A stretch of DNA of 39,103 nucleotides from Roseimicrobium gellanilyticum (lineage in GTDB: Bacteria > Verrucomicrobiota > Verrucomicrobiia > Verrucomicrobiales > Verrucomicrobiaceae). Location of the stretch: NCBI RefSeq assembly GCF_003315205.1, contig NZ_QNRR01000023.1, positions 1-39,103 on the forward strand. Reading direction: 5' to 3'. Of the stretch, positions 6,302 through 15,325 are shown piece after piece (positions within the stretch are counted from its first letter, which is position 1; the number at the start of each line of letters is the position of its first letter). The position numbers and the translations under genes are program-made. The notes below the pieces were generated by a model, which saw only the letters and a list, made by a program, of their open reading frames with translations, had not been told where the DNA came from and made no database searches.

Positions 6302-9300
6302 ATGAAACGATTCATCATCCCCGCCCTCACTCTGGCGTTCGGCGCGGCTGGCTTCCTCCAGTCGCAACTCCAGGCCGCCGATGCGAAGAAATCCATCGTC
6401 ATGATTGCCGGCAAGCCGTCCCACGGCCCCGGTCAGCATGAACACAACGCCGGCGTGCAGCTCCTGGCCAAGTGCCTGAAGGAGAGCGGCCTTCCGGTCG
6501 AGCCCACCGTGCTCCTCAACGGCCAGTGGCCCACCCCTGAGGTACTGGCCAAGGCCGACGCTATCCTCATCTATTCCGACGGCGGTGGTGGACACCCGGC
6601 GCTGCAGGAGAACCGCCTCGAACAGCTCGACAAGGAGATGAAGCGCGGCGCGGGTTTTGTGTGCCTGCACTACGCCGTGGAGCCCACCATCCCGAAGGGG
6701 AACAAGGAGTTCGTCGACTGGCTCGGTGGCGCTTTTGAGATCAACTGGAGCGTGAACCCACATTGGGACGCGAATTTCAAGGAACTGCCGAAGCACCCGA
6801 TCAGCAACGGCGTGAAGCCCTTCTCCACCAATGACGAGTGGTATTTTCACATGCGCTTCCGCCGGAACATGGAAGGTGTGACACCCATCCTGAGCGATGT
6901 GCCGCCGGACAGCACCATGAGCCGCAAGGACGGCTCCCACAGCGGCAACCCCGCCGTGCGTGAGGAAGTCGCGGCGAAGAAGCCCCAGCACGTCGCCTGG
7001 GCTGTGGAGCGTGAAGGTGGCGGACGCGGGTTCGGTTTCACCGGGGGCCACTTTCACAAGGGCTGGGGAAACGAAGATCAGCGCAAGCTGGTACTCAATG
7101 CCATTGCCTGGGCTTCGAAGGCCGAAGTGCCTGCCGAGGGCGTGCCCTCCAAGGTGACTGAGGACGACCTCAAGGCCAACCTGGATCCGAAGCCCGGCCA
7201 GGGTCTTCCTGAGAAGCCCAAGGCTCCAGCCGCTACTCCCGCCCCCGCCGCGCCTGCCAAGCAGGCCGCGGCCCCTCAGGGCGGCGCGAAGCCGCTCTTC
7301 AAGAAGGAAATCAGCAAGGCGACCGGGGTGAGCGAGATCAAGGTGGATCTCGCTGGCGCGAAGGAACTGTACCTCGTGGTGCACGAGGGGGAAGATGGCA
7401 TTGCGTGTGACTGGGTGAACTGGATTGAACCCACACTGGTGATGGAAGACGGCGCCCGCACGAAGCTCTCCGATGTGAAGATGAAGCAGGCCACCAGCGG
7501 CTGGGGCGGTGTGGTAATCAATCGCAACACCGGCGGCGGCGACATGGTTGTGGAAGGCTACACGCCCAAGAGCAAGTCCGGCCGTCTGCTGGGCATCGGC
7601 ACGCACTCGAATTCCACCATCGCTTTTGATCTCCCTGCAGGAGTGAAGTCATTCGAGGCATCCGTCGCACTCGATGCCGGTGGTACGAAGCAGTCCCAAG
7701 ATAACAAGGCCGTGGCCATGGTGTTTACCTCCGCTCCTGCCCCCGCCCTTGTGCAGGGTGGTTCCAGTGGTGGAGGCAAGCCCCATGGATTCGCCGAGGC
7801 CAAGGAACAGATGGATGGCTTCACCACGCCGAAGGGCCTGAAGGCCTCCCTCTTCGCCGCGGAGCCGATGGTGCAGAATCCGACCAACCTCGATATCGAT
7901 CCGAAGGGTCGGGTGTGGATTGCCGAGAGTGTGAACTACCGTGCCACCATGAAGGCGTGGGGTATCCTGCGTCCGGAAGGCGACCGCGTGGTGATCGTGG
8001 AAGACACCAATGGCGATGGAGAAGCGGACAAGGAAACCACCTTCTATCAGAGCAAGGACGTCACGAATGCGCTCGGCATCTGCGTGCTGCCGAATCCTTC
8101 TGGGAAGGGTACCCATGTGCTGCTCAGCGCTTCACCCAATCTCTGGTTGCTGACCGATGCTGACGGCGATGACAAGGCGGAGAAGGCCGACATCATTCTC
8201 AAGGTGGGCGGTAACTTCGACCACGATCACAACTTGCATGCCGTCGTCTTCGGACCAGACGGGAAGTACTATTTCAACTTCGGCAATGAAGGCCGGAAGC
8301 TGATGTATCCGGACGGCACGACCGTGGTGGATCTCACGGGCCGCGAAATTACCGATGGTGGCAAACCTTACCGCCAGGGCATGATCTTCCGCTGCGACAT
8401 CGATCTCAACGCAGCCAAGGTGAGCAAGGTGGAAACACTCGCGCACAACTTCCGCAACAACTACGAGGTGTGCGTCGACTCCTTTGGCGCGGCCTGGCAG
8501 TCGGACAACGATGATGACGGCAACAAGGGCGTGCGCATCAATGCCATCCTCGACTACGGCAATTACGGCTATACGGACGAACTCACCGGCGCAGGCTGGC
8601 GCACCGAGCGCACCAACATCGAGACGGAGATTCCTCTTCGTCACTGGTACCAGAATGACCCTGGTTCCATCCCGAACCTCCTGCAGACCGGCAGTGGCTC
8701 ACCCACGGGCATCCTCATCAATGAAGGCACTGCGCTCGGGAAACAGTTCGCCGGTGAGCTGATTCACTGCGATGCCGGTCCCCGTACCGTGCGTGCTTAT
8801 CCCGTGAAAAAGTCTGGCGCTGGCTACACAGCGGAGATGGTGGACATCCTCACCACGAACGACACCTGGTACCGTCCCGCAGATGTGTGCATCGCGCCGG
8901 ATGGTTCACTCTTCGTCGCGGACTGGTACGACCCAGGTGTGGGTGGTCACAACATGGGTGATAACATCGGGGACAAGATCCGCGGACGCATCTACCGCGT
9001 GGCTCCAGAAGGGCTGGCGTGGAAAGTCGCTGCTCCGGATTTCAACAGCGTGGCGGGATGCATCGAAGCTCTGAAGTCTCCAAACGGCAGCACCCGCTAC
9101 GTCGCCTGGAACAAGCTGTATGAAATGCTCCAGGGTCCCGCGATCACCAAGACGGTGACCAAGGACAAGGATGGCAACGAAAGCGTGAGCATGAAGCTCG
9201 ACACGGCGAAGGGGGCGGTGAGCGACGCGGAGAAGGCTCTTCAGCAGCTCTACACGAATGGGACCTCCCGCCAGCGTGCGCGTGCATTGCACCTGCTCAT

Positions 9301-11038
9301 CCGCATTCCTGGCAAGGCACGCCAGTACCTTGACCCTGCACTGAAGGATGGCGATGCGGATATCCGTGCCACAGCCGTGCGTGAGTTGCGCCTCGCTTCC
9401 ATCCTGGTGTCAGCAGAGGCTCCGAAGAGCAGCGTGGCGGGCACCTTCCCGCATATCTTCAAGAGCGGTGAAAACGCTGCGGATGTGCTTGGTGCGCTCG
9501 TTGCCGGCGAATCAAACAAGCAGGTGCTGCGCGAGTATGCCATCACCCTGCGTGTGGTGGAGCCGCCACAACCTTCCACCAGCACGCAGCTGGAGAAGGA
9601 GAACCCCGCCAATGGCAAGCCCGGCAAGGTGGAAATCGTCGACGCCGCTGCCGTGGACAAGGTCCCTGCGGTGTGGATTGCACTGGCGAAGAAGCACGAT
9701 GGCAACGATCGCTGGTATGTGGAAGCACTTGGCATCGGGGCCATGGGCCGCGAAGACGCCTGCTTGACGGCGTGGCTGGATGCCGTGGGCAAGGATGGCT
9801 GGAATGGTCCTGCAGGCCGCGACATCGTCTGGCGCATGCGCAGCAGCGCGAGCGCACCACTGCTGGCAGCCCTCCTCACGAACGCGAAGTCGGATGAGAC
9901 CAGCCTTCCGCGCTACCTGCGGGCGTTTGACTTCATTCCCGCCAGTGAAGAGAAGAACGTCGCCCTGCTGAAGGTTGCCACTGGCAATGAGAAGCGCATC
10001 GCTGTAGCGGGAGAGGCGCTCAAGCGTCTGCGTAACACACCTTACAAGGACAAGCCGGAGGTGCAGTCGGCATTGGAAAGCGCTCTCGCATCTGCGAAGG
10101 GCACTCCAACCTACATCGAGATGGTGGAAGATTTTGGTATCACCGGAAAGAATGCGGAACTGCTCGAAGCCGCGCTGAAAGACATCAAGGATCCACGTGC
10201 GCAGGATGCCGTGAAGCTCCTGCTCAAGCAGCCGGAGGGCCGCAAGCTTCTGGGTGACACACTCGCAGGCAAGGATGCGGAGAACCTCATCGCGCTGCTC
10301 GGTGCGAGCGGCGACAAGGGCGCGGTGAAGCTGCTCAGCGACATCGTGACGGATGCGCAGCGTGATGCTGCTGTTCGTTCCGGTGCGGTGAAAGCCCTCT
10401 CCCTGAGTGTGCCCGGTGCTACCGCGATGGTTGAGATGTCCGAAGGTGCCAAGTTCCCCGAGGACATGAAGGCGAACGCCGGCACGGCTCTCAGCATGGT
10501 GCAGTACCCCGGCATCAGTGAGCGCGTGGCCAAGGCCTTCCCCACACCGCAAGTGGCCGGCGGCAAGACGCTTCCGCCCATCGCGGAACTCGTGAAGCTG
10601 AAGGGCGATGTCGCGAAGGGCAAGGCCATCTACGCGAAAGCGGAGAGCTCCTGCACCCTGTGCCATCGCATTGGTGACACAGGCGCCGAATTCGGCCCTG
10701 GCCTCAGCGAGATTGGCTCCAAGCTTGGCAAGGATGTGCTCTTCGAATCCATCCTCAATCCCAACGCCGGTGTGAGCATGGGCTTCGAAACGTGGAGCAT
10801 CACCCTGAAGAATGGTCAGAGCGCGATGGGCATTGTCCGCAGCGAGACGAATGACCAACTCGTGCTCGCCCTGCCCGGCGGCGTGGCGAATACGTTTGAG
10901 AAGCGCCTCATCGACAAGCGCGAGAAGCTTCCCATGTCCATGATGCCCACCGGCCTGCAGGCCCTGTTCTCGCAGGATGATTTGGTGAACCTCGTGGAGT
11001 ACCTCGTGAGCCTGAAGGCGAAGACGGTGAAGAAGTAG
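6302..11038 (+). CDS. ThuA-NPCBM-dehydrogenase-HEAT-cytochrome c fusion protein (PVC-type haem-binding)
   Basis: The product has 1578 residues from the ATG at 6302 (a TTG five codons earlier is less likely). After a signal peptide (MKRFIIPALTLAFGAAG..., cut near LQAADA), residues 30-270 are a ThuA-like domain ('IVMIAGKPSHGPGQHEHNAG', 'YSDGGGGHP', 'HFHKGWGN'). An Ala/Pro linker (about 307-330) leads to an NPCBM-like carbohydrate-binding module (about 333-467, 'DWVNWIEPTL'). Residues about 505-900 are a membrane-bound-dehydrogenase-type beta-propeller starting 'GLKASLFAAEPMVQNPTNLDIDPKGRVW'. HEAT-like helices fill about 900-1435. A C-terminal cytochrome module carries CTLCH at 1451-1455 and the PVC pattern 'FGPGLSEIG..L......ESILNPNA'. 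I infer periplasmic oxidation of a glycoside with electrons leaving through the haem. ThuA is known from trehalose 3-keto metabolism. Confidence 0.88.
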   Translation: MKRFIIPALTLAFGAAGFLQSQLQAADAKKSIVMIAGKPSHGPGQHEHNAGVQLLAKCLKESGLPVEPTVLLNGQWPTPEVLAKADAILIYSDGGGGHPALQENRLEQLDKEMKRGAGFVCLHYAVEPTIPKGNKEFVDWLGGAFEINWSVNPHWDANFKELPKHPISNGVKPFSTNDEWYFHMRFRRNMEGVTPILSDVPPDSTMSRKDGSHSGNPAVREEVAAKKPQHVAWAVEREGGGRGFGFTGGHFHKGWGNEDQRKLVLNAIAWASKAEVPAEGVPSKVTEDDLKANLDPKPGQGLPEKPKAPAATPAPAAPAKQAAAPQGGAKPLFKKEISKATGVSEIKVDLAGAKELYLVVHEGEDGIACDWVNWIEPTLVMEDGARTKLSDVKMKQATSGWGGVVINRNTGGGDMVVEGYTPKSKSGRLLGIGTHSNSTIAFDLPAGVKSFEASVALDAGGTKQSQDNKAVAMVFTSAPAPALVQGGSSGGGKPHGFAEAKEQMDGFTTPKGLKASLFAAEPMVQNPTNLDIDPKGRVWIAESVNYRATMKAWGILRPEGDRVVIVEDTNGDGEADKETTFYQSKDVTNALGICVLPNPSGKGTHVLLSASPNLWLLTDADGDDKAEKADIILKVGGNFDHDHNLHAVVFGPDGKYYFNFGNEGRKLMYPDGTTVVDLTGREITDGGKPYRQGMIFRCDIDLNAAKVSKVETLAHNFRNNYEVCVDSFGAAWQSDNDDDGNKGVRINAILDYGNYGYTDELTGAGWRTERTNIETEIPLRHWYQNDPGSIPNLLQTGSGSPTGILINEGTALGKQFAGELIHCDAGPRTVRAYPVKKSGAGYTAEMVDILTTNDTWYRPADVCIAPDGSLFVADWYDPGVGGHNMGDNIGDKIRGRIYRVAPEGLAWKVAAPDFNSVAGCIEALKSPNGSTRYVAWNKLYEMLQGPAITKTVTKDKDGNESVSMKLDTAKGAVSDAEKALQQLYTNGTSRQRARALHLLIRIPGKARQYLDPALKDGDADIRATAVRELRLASILVSAEAPKSSVAGTFPHIFKSGENAADVLGALVAGESNKQVLREYAITLRVVEPPQPSTSTQLEKENPANGKPGKVEIVDAAAVDKVPAVWIALAKKHDGNDRWYVEALGIGAMGREDACLTAWLDAVGKDGWNGPAGRDIVWRMRSSASAPLLAALLTNAKSDETSLPRYLRAFDFIPASEEKNVALLKVATGNEKRIAVAGEALKRLRNTPYKDKPEVQSALESALASAKGTPTYIEMVEDFGITGKNAELLEAALKDIKDPRAQDAVKLLLKQPEGRKLLGDTLAGKDAENLIALLGASGDKGAVKLLSDIVTDAQRDAAVRSGAVKALSLSVPGATAMVEMSEGAKFPEDMKANAGTALSMVQYPGISERVAKAFPTPQVAGGKTLPPIAELVKLKGDVAKGKAIYAKAESSCTLCHRIGDTGAEFGPGLSEIGSKLGKDVLFESILNPNAGVSMGFETWSITLKNGQSAMGIVRSETNDQLVLALPGGVANTFEKRLIDKREKLPMSMMPTGLQALFSQDDLVNLVEYLVSLKAKTVKK

Positions 11039-11049
11039 GACGGTCGTCG

Positions 11050-12204
11050 TTACGCTTTCAGCACCTTCATCAAATCCACCTCCCGCCAGGCTTCTCCTGA
11101 TGAGCCTGCGTGCATGCGCAGGCTCACTTGCTCACCCTGCACGCGCACCATGGCGAAGCCGGGGAGATCTGCATAGGCGAACTGGCTCACCCACGGGCGC
11201 TCCGCATCGTACACCGCACGGCGTTGTGGTTCGGTGTCAGGTGAATGTTTGGGTTCCACTTTGATTTGATCGCCCGTGTAGTCTTGAGCGCCGAGTTCAT
11301 CCTTGGCCTTCACCGCTCCGGGGGAGATCACGCTGCTCACGGCTACTTGCACGAACCGGCCACCGCCCTCCGTGCGTCGCTGCAGGGTGCTGTACTTGTG
11401 AATGTGCCCACCGAGTACGATTGTCTCACGGCGTCCGAGCAATGTGAGGAGCTTCTCGCGACTGGTCTTGTCCTTCGCATAGAGATTCCATGTGGCTCGC
11501 GCGCCATAGGGCACCACGGGTGGATGAATGACCACACAGACATGCCGGCGAGTACACGCTGCTAGCGCGGCTTCGAGCCAGCCCAAGCTCTTCTTCGAGT
11601 AGGCGTCGAAGAAAAGAAAATGCGCATTGCCATGCGTGATGGCATAGCAGGCGTGGTCCGGCTCGAGCTTGCCGGCAAAAGGCGCCGCAGCGGTATTCAA
11701 GAAGGGATGGAACACATCGCGAAAGGCTTCTTCCGAACCAGGGCCGGTCACATCGTGATTCCCTTTGGTGAAGAGGAACGGGGCGCCGAGTGCCGCATCC
11801 TTCACAAACGCCAGGGATTCCTCGTTCTGCTTTCGAGCGAGCGCCTCACTCCCACACAGTCCCTCCACCAGGTCGCCGACCTGAAGTACCAGGGTCGCCT
11901 TGTCCGTGTGCACCTGTTGCTTCACGGCGGAGAAGAGCTTCGGCATGACTGCGCTCGTCAGTTCGCTGTAGCGCAGGATTTGCGAATGGTCTGGCTTTCC
12001 ACTCGCCGCGAGCCACTGGAAATCGTGATGCTCCAGTCGATCAAAGTGGAGGTCGCCCAACAGGGCAAATGTGAAACCGGGCTGTTCCTGCGTGGCGGCG
12101 GACACGTGCTGGATTCCCATCGCGCCTGCCGTCATGCCTACCGCGCTGCGAAGGAGCTTCCGTCGTGTCCAGCGATGTCCTGAGGTGCAATCAGATGCGC
12201 GCAT
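11050..12204 (-). CDS. Calcineurin-like metallophosphoesterase, Tat-exported
   Basis: The 384-residue product has an N-terminal 'RWTRRKLLRSAVGMTAGAMG' that fits a Tat or Tat-like signal. The metallophosphoesterase motifs are in order: D51-x-H53 ('GDLHFD'), D111 ('QVGDLVEG'), N149-H150 ('GNHDVTG'), H227 ('VVIHPP') and H267-x-H269 ('GGHIHK'). These are the two-metal ligands of the calcineurin-like fold, so it is probably an active periplasmic phosphoesterase with unknown substrate. It is the last gene of the minus-strand run, 51 bases after the kinase stop. Its stop lies 11 bases from the stop of the convergent haem gene. Its start codon is buried in a strong hairpin (12199-12223), described separately. 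Confidence 0.87.
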   Translation of the reverse strand: MRASDCTSGHRWTRRKLLRSAVGMTAGAMGIQHVSAATQEQPGFTFALLGDLHFDRLEHHDFQWLAASGKPDHSQILRYSELTSAVMPKLFSAVKQQVHTDKATLVLQVGDLVEGLCGSEALARKQNEESLAFVKDAALGAPFLFTKGNHDVTGPGSEEAFRDVFHPFLNTAAAPFAGKLEPDHACYAITHGNAHFLFFDAYSKKSLGWLEAALAACTRRHVCVVIHPPVVPYGARATWNLYAKDKTSREKLLTLLGRRETIVLGGHIHKYSTLQRRTEGGGRFVQVAVSSVISPGAVKAKDELGAQDYTGDQIKVEPKHSPDTEPQRRAVYDAERPWVSQFAYADLPGFAMVRVQGEQVSLRMHAGSSGEAWREVDLMKVLKA

Positions 12205-12223
12205 GCGTTACGAACGCATGCGC
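12199..12223 (-). promoter_or_regulatory. Hairpin enclosing the start codon of the phosphoesterase gene
   Basis: The bases form an 11-bp perfect stem with a 3-base loop (arms 12199-12209 and 12213-12223). In RNA, a U-G and a G-C pair could extend it to about 13. The phosphoesterase ATG (complement of 12202-12204) lies in the downstream arm, so the fold would hide it from ribosomes. The upstream arm contains an ATG opening a frame of three codons and a stop. No other Met occurs before residue 24. Confidence 0.6.
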
Positions 12224-12255
12224 ACCGCCGACATTGCAGGAGATGTGCACCTGTC

Positions 12256-15234
12256 TCAATGAGGAATCAGGCGCGTGCCTGACACCCAGTCATGGATGCC
12301 ACGCATGGGGCGGACGATGGCCCATACTCCCGCGGCCACCCACAAGGTGAAGAGGCTGGCAAACAGCCAGGCGAGTTGTGGAGCCATGGACTTGTCGTGC
12401 TGATGTGCCGCGCCTGTTATCATCAGAAGGAGCACCAGTGGGACCCATGCCACCAGCGACCGCCAGAAGAGGCGCAGGCGGCTCGCGGGCTTTCCGTGGC
12501 GGTTGACCAGGGCGATGCCAAACATCCGGAAGCCTGCGCTGGTTCCGAGGAGCAGCATGGAAACGGCATTCACTGTGGCTGCGAATACCATCACGACTCC
12601 GGCCACGTAGAACAGAAGACGGGGATCGTGAGGTGCGGTGCCTATCTCCAGCATCTGGGCGTTCAGCTGTGTTTTCGCTGATTCCAGTTCTGCCCCGGTC
12701 ATCCCGGCATTGTCTCGCACCGCAGCCCGCGCCAGATCCCGCTGCTCGTCTGTGAATACATCCGCGGTGATTTCGGCGAACTTGGGCTCCTCAATCAATG
12801 CCTTGTGAGCGGCAACAATCCGCGCGGCGTCGTGCATTTGCTTGTCGGTCCAATGAGGCGGGCCTTCTCGCATGGCTTCATAGGCGGTCACCAGAAGAGG
12901 CAGCTCCGCGTGAGCAGAGTGCTGTTGCTGGAAGGCCTCAACAGGGCGTTTGAGCTCCCACAGGGCGAAGCCGAACAGCATCAGGCATGTGAGAAGCGCC
13001 CCGGGCAGCAATGCCAGCGAGGCAAACCTCCGGCGGCGGGAGATGGCGGCAGAGCGGCCCATGAGGGACTGGAGATTCCCCTGCACGAAGCTCAGACGAT
13101 CCATGGCTCCGGTGGAGAGCTTCGAGAGAAAGTCCTGCGCATGGAGTGGGATGCTGGCAGGATCGAGCAGTCTCGTTGCCACAGCATGCAGGAATTTCTC
13201 CGCAGTCGCCGCGTTGCTGACATGGTGGGAAGTCTCATCCTCCTGACTGATCATCACGTGCCCGTGATCCTGCCAGGGATCATCCAGCAACACGGCACGG
13301 CCATCCGCGGTCAGCCAGACATGGGCAAAGGAGAGAGAGGCAGGGAGTGTCCCGTCCCGCAGAGCAGCGTCCATCTCCTGCGCGAGGTCCTGCAGCCAGT
13401 GCCGCACGGTGCTCCAGGGCTGGGATTGCGGTGGCATGTAGATGAGAGCACGGCCTTGGGGTGCTTCATACGCATCCCATCCACCGCCTTCCGCACGCAC
13501 ACCTCCCAGCCAGCGAAGGCGGGTGGCGCGGCTGGCATGCCTGCGCGGTTCGCTGATCGGAAGTGCCGTGCCTTCGCAGGAACGTATCCACACACGCCGG
13601 CGTAGGACGTCATCATATCCCTCGAGATACGAGGCGGCCCCCGTCTTTGTCTGGTTGATCAGGTAGGGCCCGAGGCGCTCGCCACGTGATGGGGCGGCCT
13701 CTTCTACCACCACGGCAAGGCGTGGGCGCACCGGGGTCTTGGGCCGCACCACGACTCGGGTGCCGCTGAGGAGATCCTGCACCGTGGCATATCCGTTGGA
13801 GCGGCGCATGGTCACCAGGAGGAGCAGCCACAGGGGTGTGAAAATCCAGAACCAGATGGGGCTCCACTGCCGTTCCACCGCAGCCCGGTACTCTTCCGCT
13901 GAGGTGGTGAAGAAGATGAAGAGGTAGCCGAGGTTCAGACCCAGTGTCCAGCACAGGGCCCGCACCAGCGCACGCGGAATGCCGGGCACCGCCCCATCCA
14001 GGCGTACGACGCGGAGACCACAGAGCGCCTTGCCCGGGGACGTGCCCCAGATGCCTTCAGTGATGGTGTAGTACAGAATGTACACCGCCATGAAACCAAG
14101 AAGTAGGGCGAAGGATCCGGCGCCGCGGTCTGCGAGGAACTTGTCAAAAGCATCCCATCCCATCCAGATCCCAATGACCATTTCGGGGATCATGACGAAT
14201 GTTTCATTCAGGAACTTGCCAACGAAACGCAGGCCCAATGGCGCTGGTTGCCGCACTTGCGAGCTGAAGGGCAGCAGGGCTTCCCGCAAAGCGGCATAAG
14301 TGGCGAAGCGATCCTCGCGCTTCTTTGCGAGGCAACGCATGATCACCTGCGAAAGATCCGGCGGCAAATCGGCACGCCGCTCCAGGGGCGGCTTGGGTGC
14401 GGCATCCAGCACCCTCGTCACCACGTGGATGACATTCTCTCCTTCAAAAGGGACACGCCCCGTGAGCAGTGCATAGAGGGTGGCGCCCACGGAGTAAATG
14501 TCCGCGCGTGCGTCCAGATCGTCACCACGCAACTGTTCCGGTGGCGCGAAGGAGGGCGTGCCCAACATCATGCCGCTGGCGGTGAGTTTCGTGTCCGTGC
14601 GCGCGAGCGTGGAGACAGAGAGGCCGAAGTCACCCACTTTCACGACTCCCTCCGGTGTGAGGAAGCAATTCGCCGGCTTCACATCGCGATGCAGCACACC
14701 AGCGGTGTGTGCTGATTCAAGGCCATCAATGATTTGCAGCACGGCGTCCACGGCCTCTCTCACTGGCAGCGGGCCGCGTCGTTTGAGTTCATCCTTCAGT
14801 GTGCCTCCGTCGGCCAGTTCCATGACGATGACGGGCGCACCTTCAATTTCCTCCGTGCCGAAGATGTACACGGTATTCGGATGACTCACCGAAGCTGCGA
14901 GCCGTCCTTCGCGCAGGAAGCGCTGACGCATTTCCGCGGTGTCCGGTGCCTGCCCGAGAATCTTCAAGGCCACGCGACGGCCGGTCGTGCGTTGCTCTGC
15001 TTCATAGACGGTGCCCATGCCGCCGCGGCCCAGCAGTCGCAGCACATGATAACCACCGAAGTCGCAAGGCAGATGCTGCAGCAGGGATTCCGCAGACTGC
15101 TGCGGCCCGGCCGCGGGTTGGGTGACATCCAGATCGCGCGCCGCATGGCTCAACAGGCAGGCAGGGCAGAGGGCATCATGGGCATCTGCGGGCAGCAGGG
15201 CGCCGCATTCGGGGCAGGTCTTCGAAGGTGTCAT
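12256..15234 (-). CDS. Serine/threonine protein kinase with two RDD membrane domains
   Basis: The product has 992 residues. Residues 7-26 are a zinc-ribbon-like CPEC...CPAC. The kinase domain spans about 61-325: glycine loop 'GRGGMGTVYEA' (69-79), K91 in VALK, catalytic HRDVKPAN (182-189), DFG (202-204) and a 'GTPSFAPPEQ' activation end. All key catalytic residues are present. An RDD membrane domain follows (about 333-498, ending 'DLLSGTRVVV'). Residues about 517-720 look like a degenerate second kinase fold (see findings). After a TM helix near 737-760 and a charged periplasmic-type stretch, a second RDD domain closes the protein ('HDWVSGTRLIPH'). The gene lies 91 bases downstream of the sigma factor gene, a pairing seen often in PVC and Acidobacteria genomes. 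A 6-bp hairpin (15236-15256) sits just before its ATG. Confidence 0.9.
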   Translation of the reverse strand: MTPSKTCPECGALLPADAHDALCPACLLSHAARDLDVTQPAAGPQQSAESLLQHLPCDFGGYHVLRLLGRGGMGTVYEAEQRTTGRRVALKILGQAPDTAEMRQRFLREGRLAASVSHPNTVYIFGTEEIEGAPVIVMELADGGTLKDELKRRGPLPVREAVDAVLQIIDGLESAHTAGVLHRDVKPANCFLTPEGVVKVGDFGLSVSTLARTDTKLTASGMMLGTPSFAPPEQLRGDDLDARADIYSVGATLYALLTGRVPFEGENVIHVVTRVLDAAPKPPLERRADLPPDLSQVIMRCLAKKREDRFATYAALREALLPFSSQVRQPAPLGLRFVGKFLNETFVMIPEMVIGIWMGWDAFDKFLADRGAGSFALLLGFMAVYILYYTITEGIWGTSPGKALCGLRVVRLDGAVPGIPRALVRALCWTLGLNLGYLFIFFTTSAEEYRAAVERQWSPIWFWIFTPLWLLLLVTMRRSNGYATVQDLLSGTRVVVRPKTPVRPRLAVVVEEAAPSRGERLGPYLINQTKTGAASYLEGYDDVLRRRVWIRSCEGTALPISEPRRHASRATRLRWLGGVRAEGGGWDAYEAPQGRALIYMPPQSQPWSTVRHWLQDLAQEMDAALRDGTLPASLSFAHVWLTADGRAVLLDDPWQDHGHVMISQEDETSHHVSNAATAEKFLHAVATRLLDPASIPLHAQDFLSKLSTGAMDRLSFVQGNLQSLMGRSAAISRRRRFASLALLPGALLTCLMLFGFALWELKRPVEAFQQQHSAHAELPLLVTAYEAMREGPPHWTDKQMHDAARIVAAHKALIEEPKFAEITADVFTDEQRDLARAAVRDNAGMTGAELESAKTQLNAQMLEIGTAPHDPRLLFYVAGVVMVFAATVNAVSMLLLGTSAGFRMFGIALVNRHGKPASRLRLFWRSLVAWVPLVLLLMITGAAHQHDKSMAPQLAWLFASLFTLWVAAGVWAIVRPMRGIHDWVSGTRLIPH

Positions 15235-15325
15235 GGTGAATGGCAGATGGATTCACGCCCTTCCTGAAGAAACCAGTCACGTGAGTTACAAAGAAAACTC
15301 AAGATTCGCAAGAAACCGTTCCTGG

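Noticed and set aside
6236-7606. Long minus-strand open frame (456 codons) opposite the ThuA part of the fusion gene
   Set aside because: The plus frame has clear domains; the minus frame is a His/Leu/Arg-rich antisense artefact typical of high-GC coding DNA.
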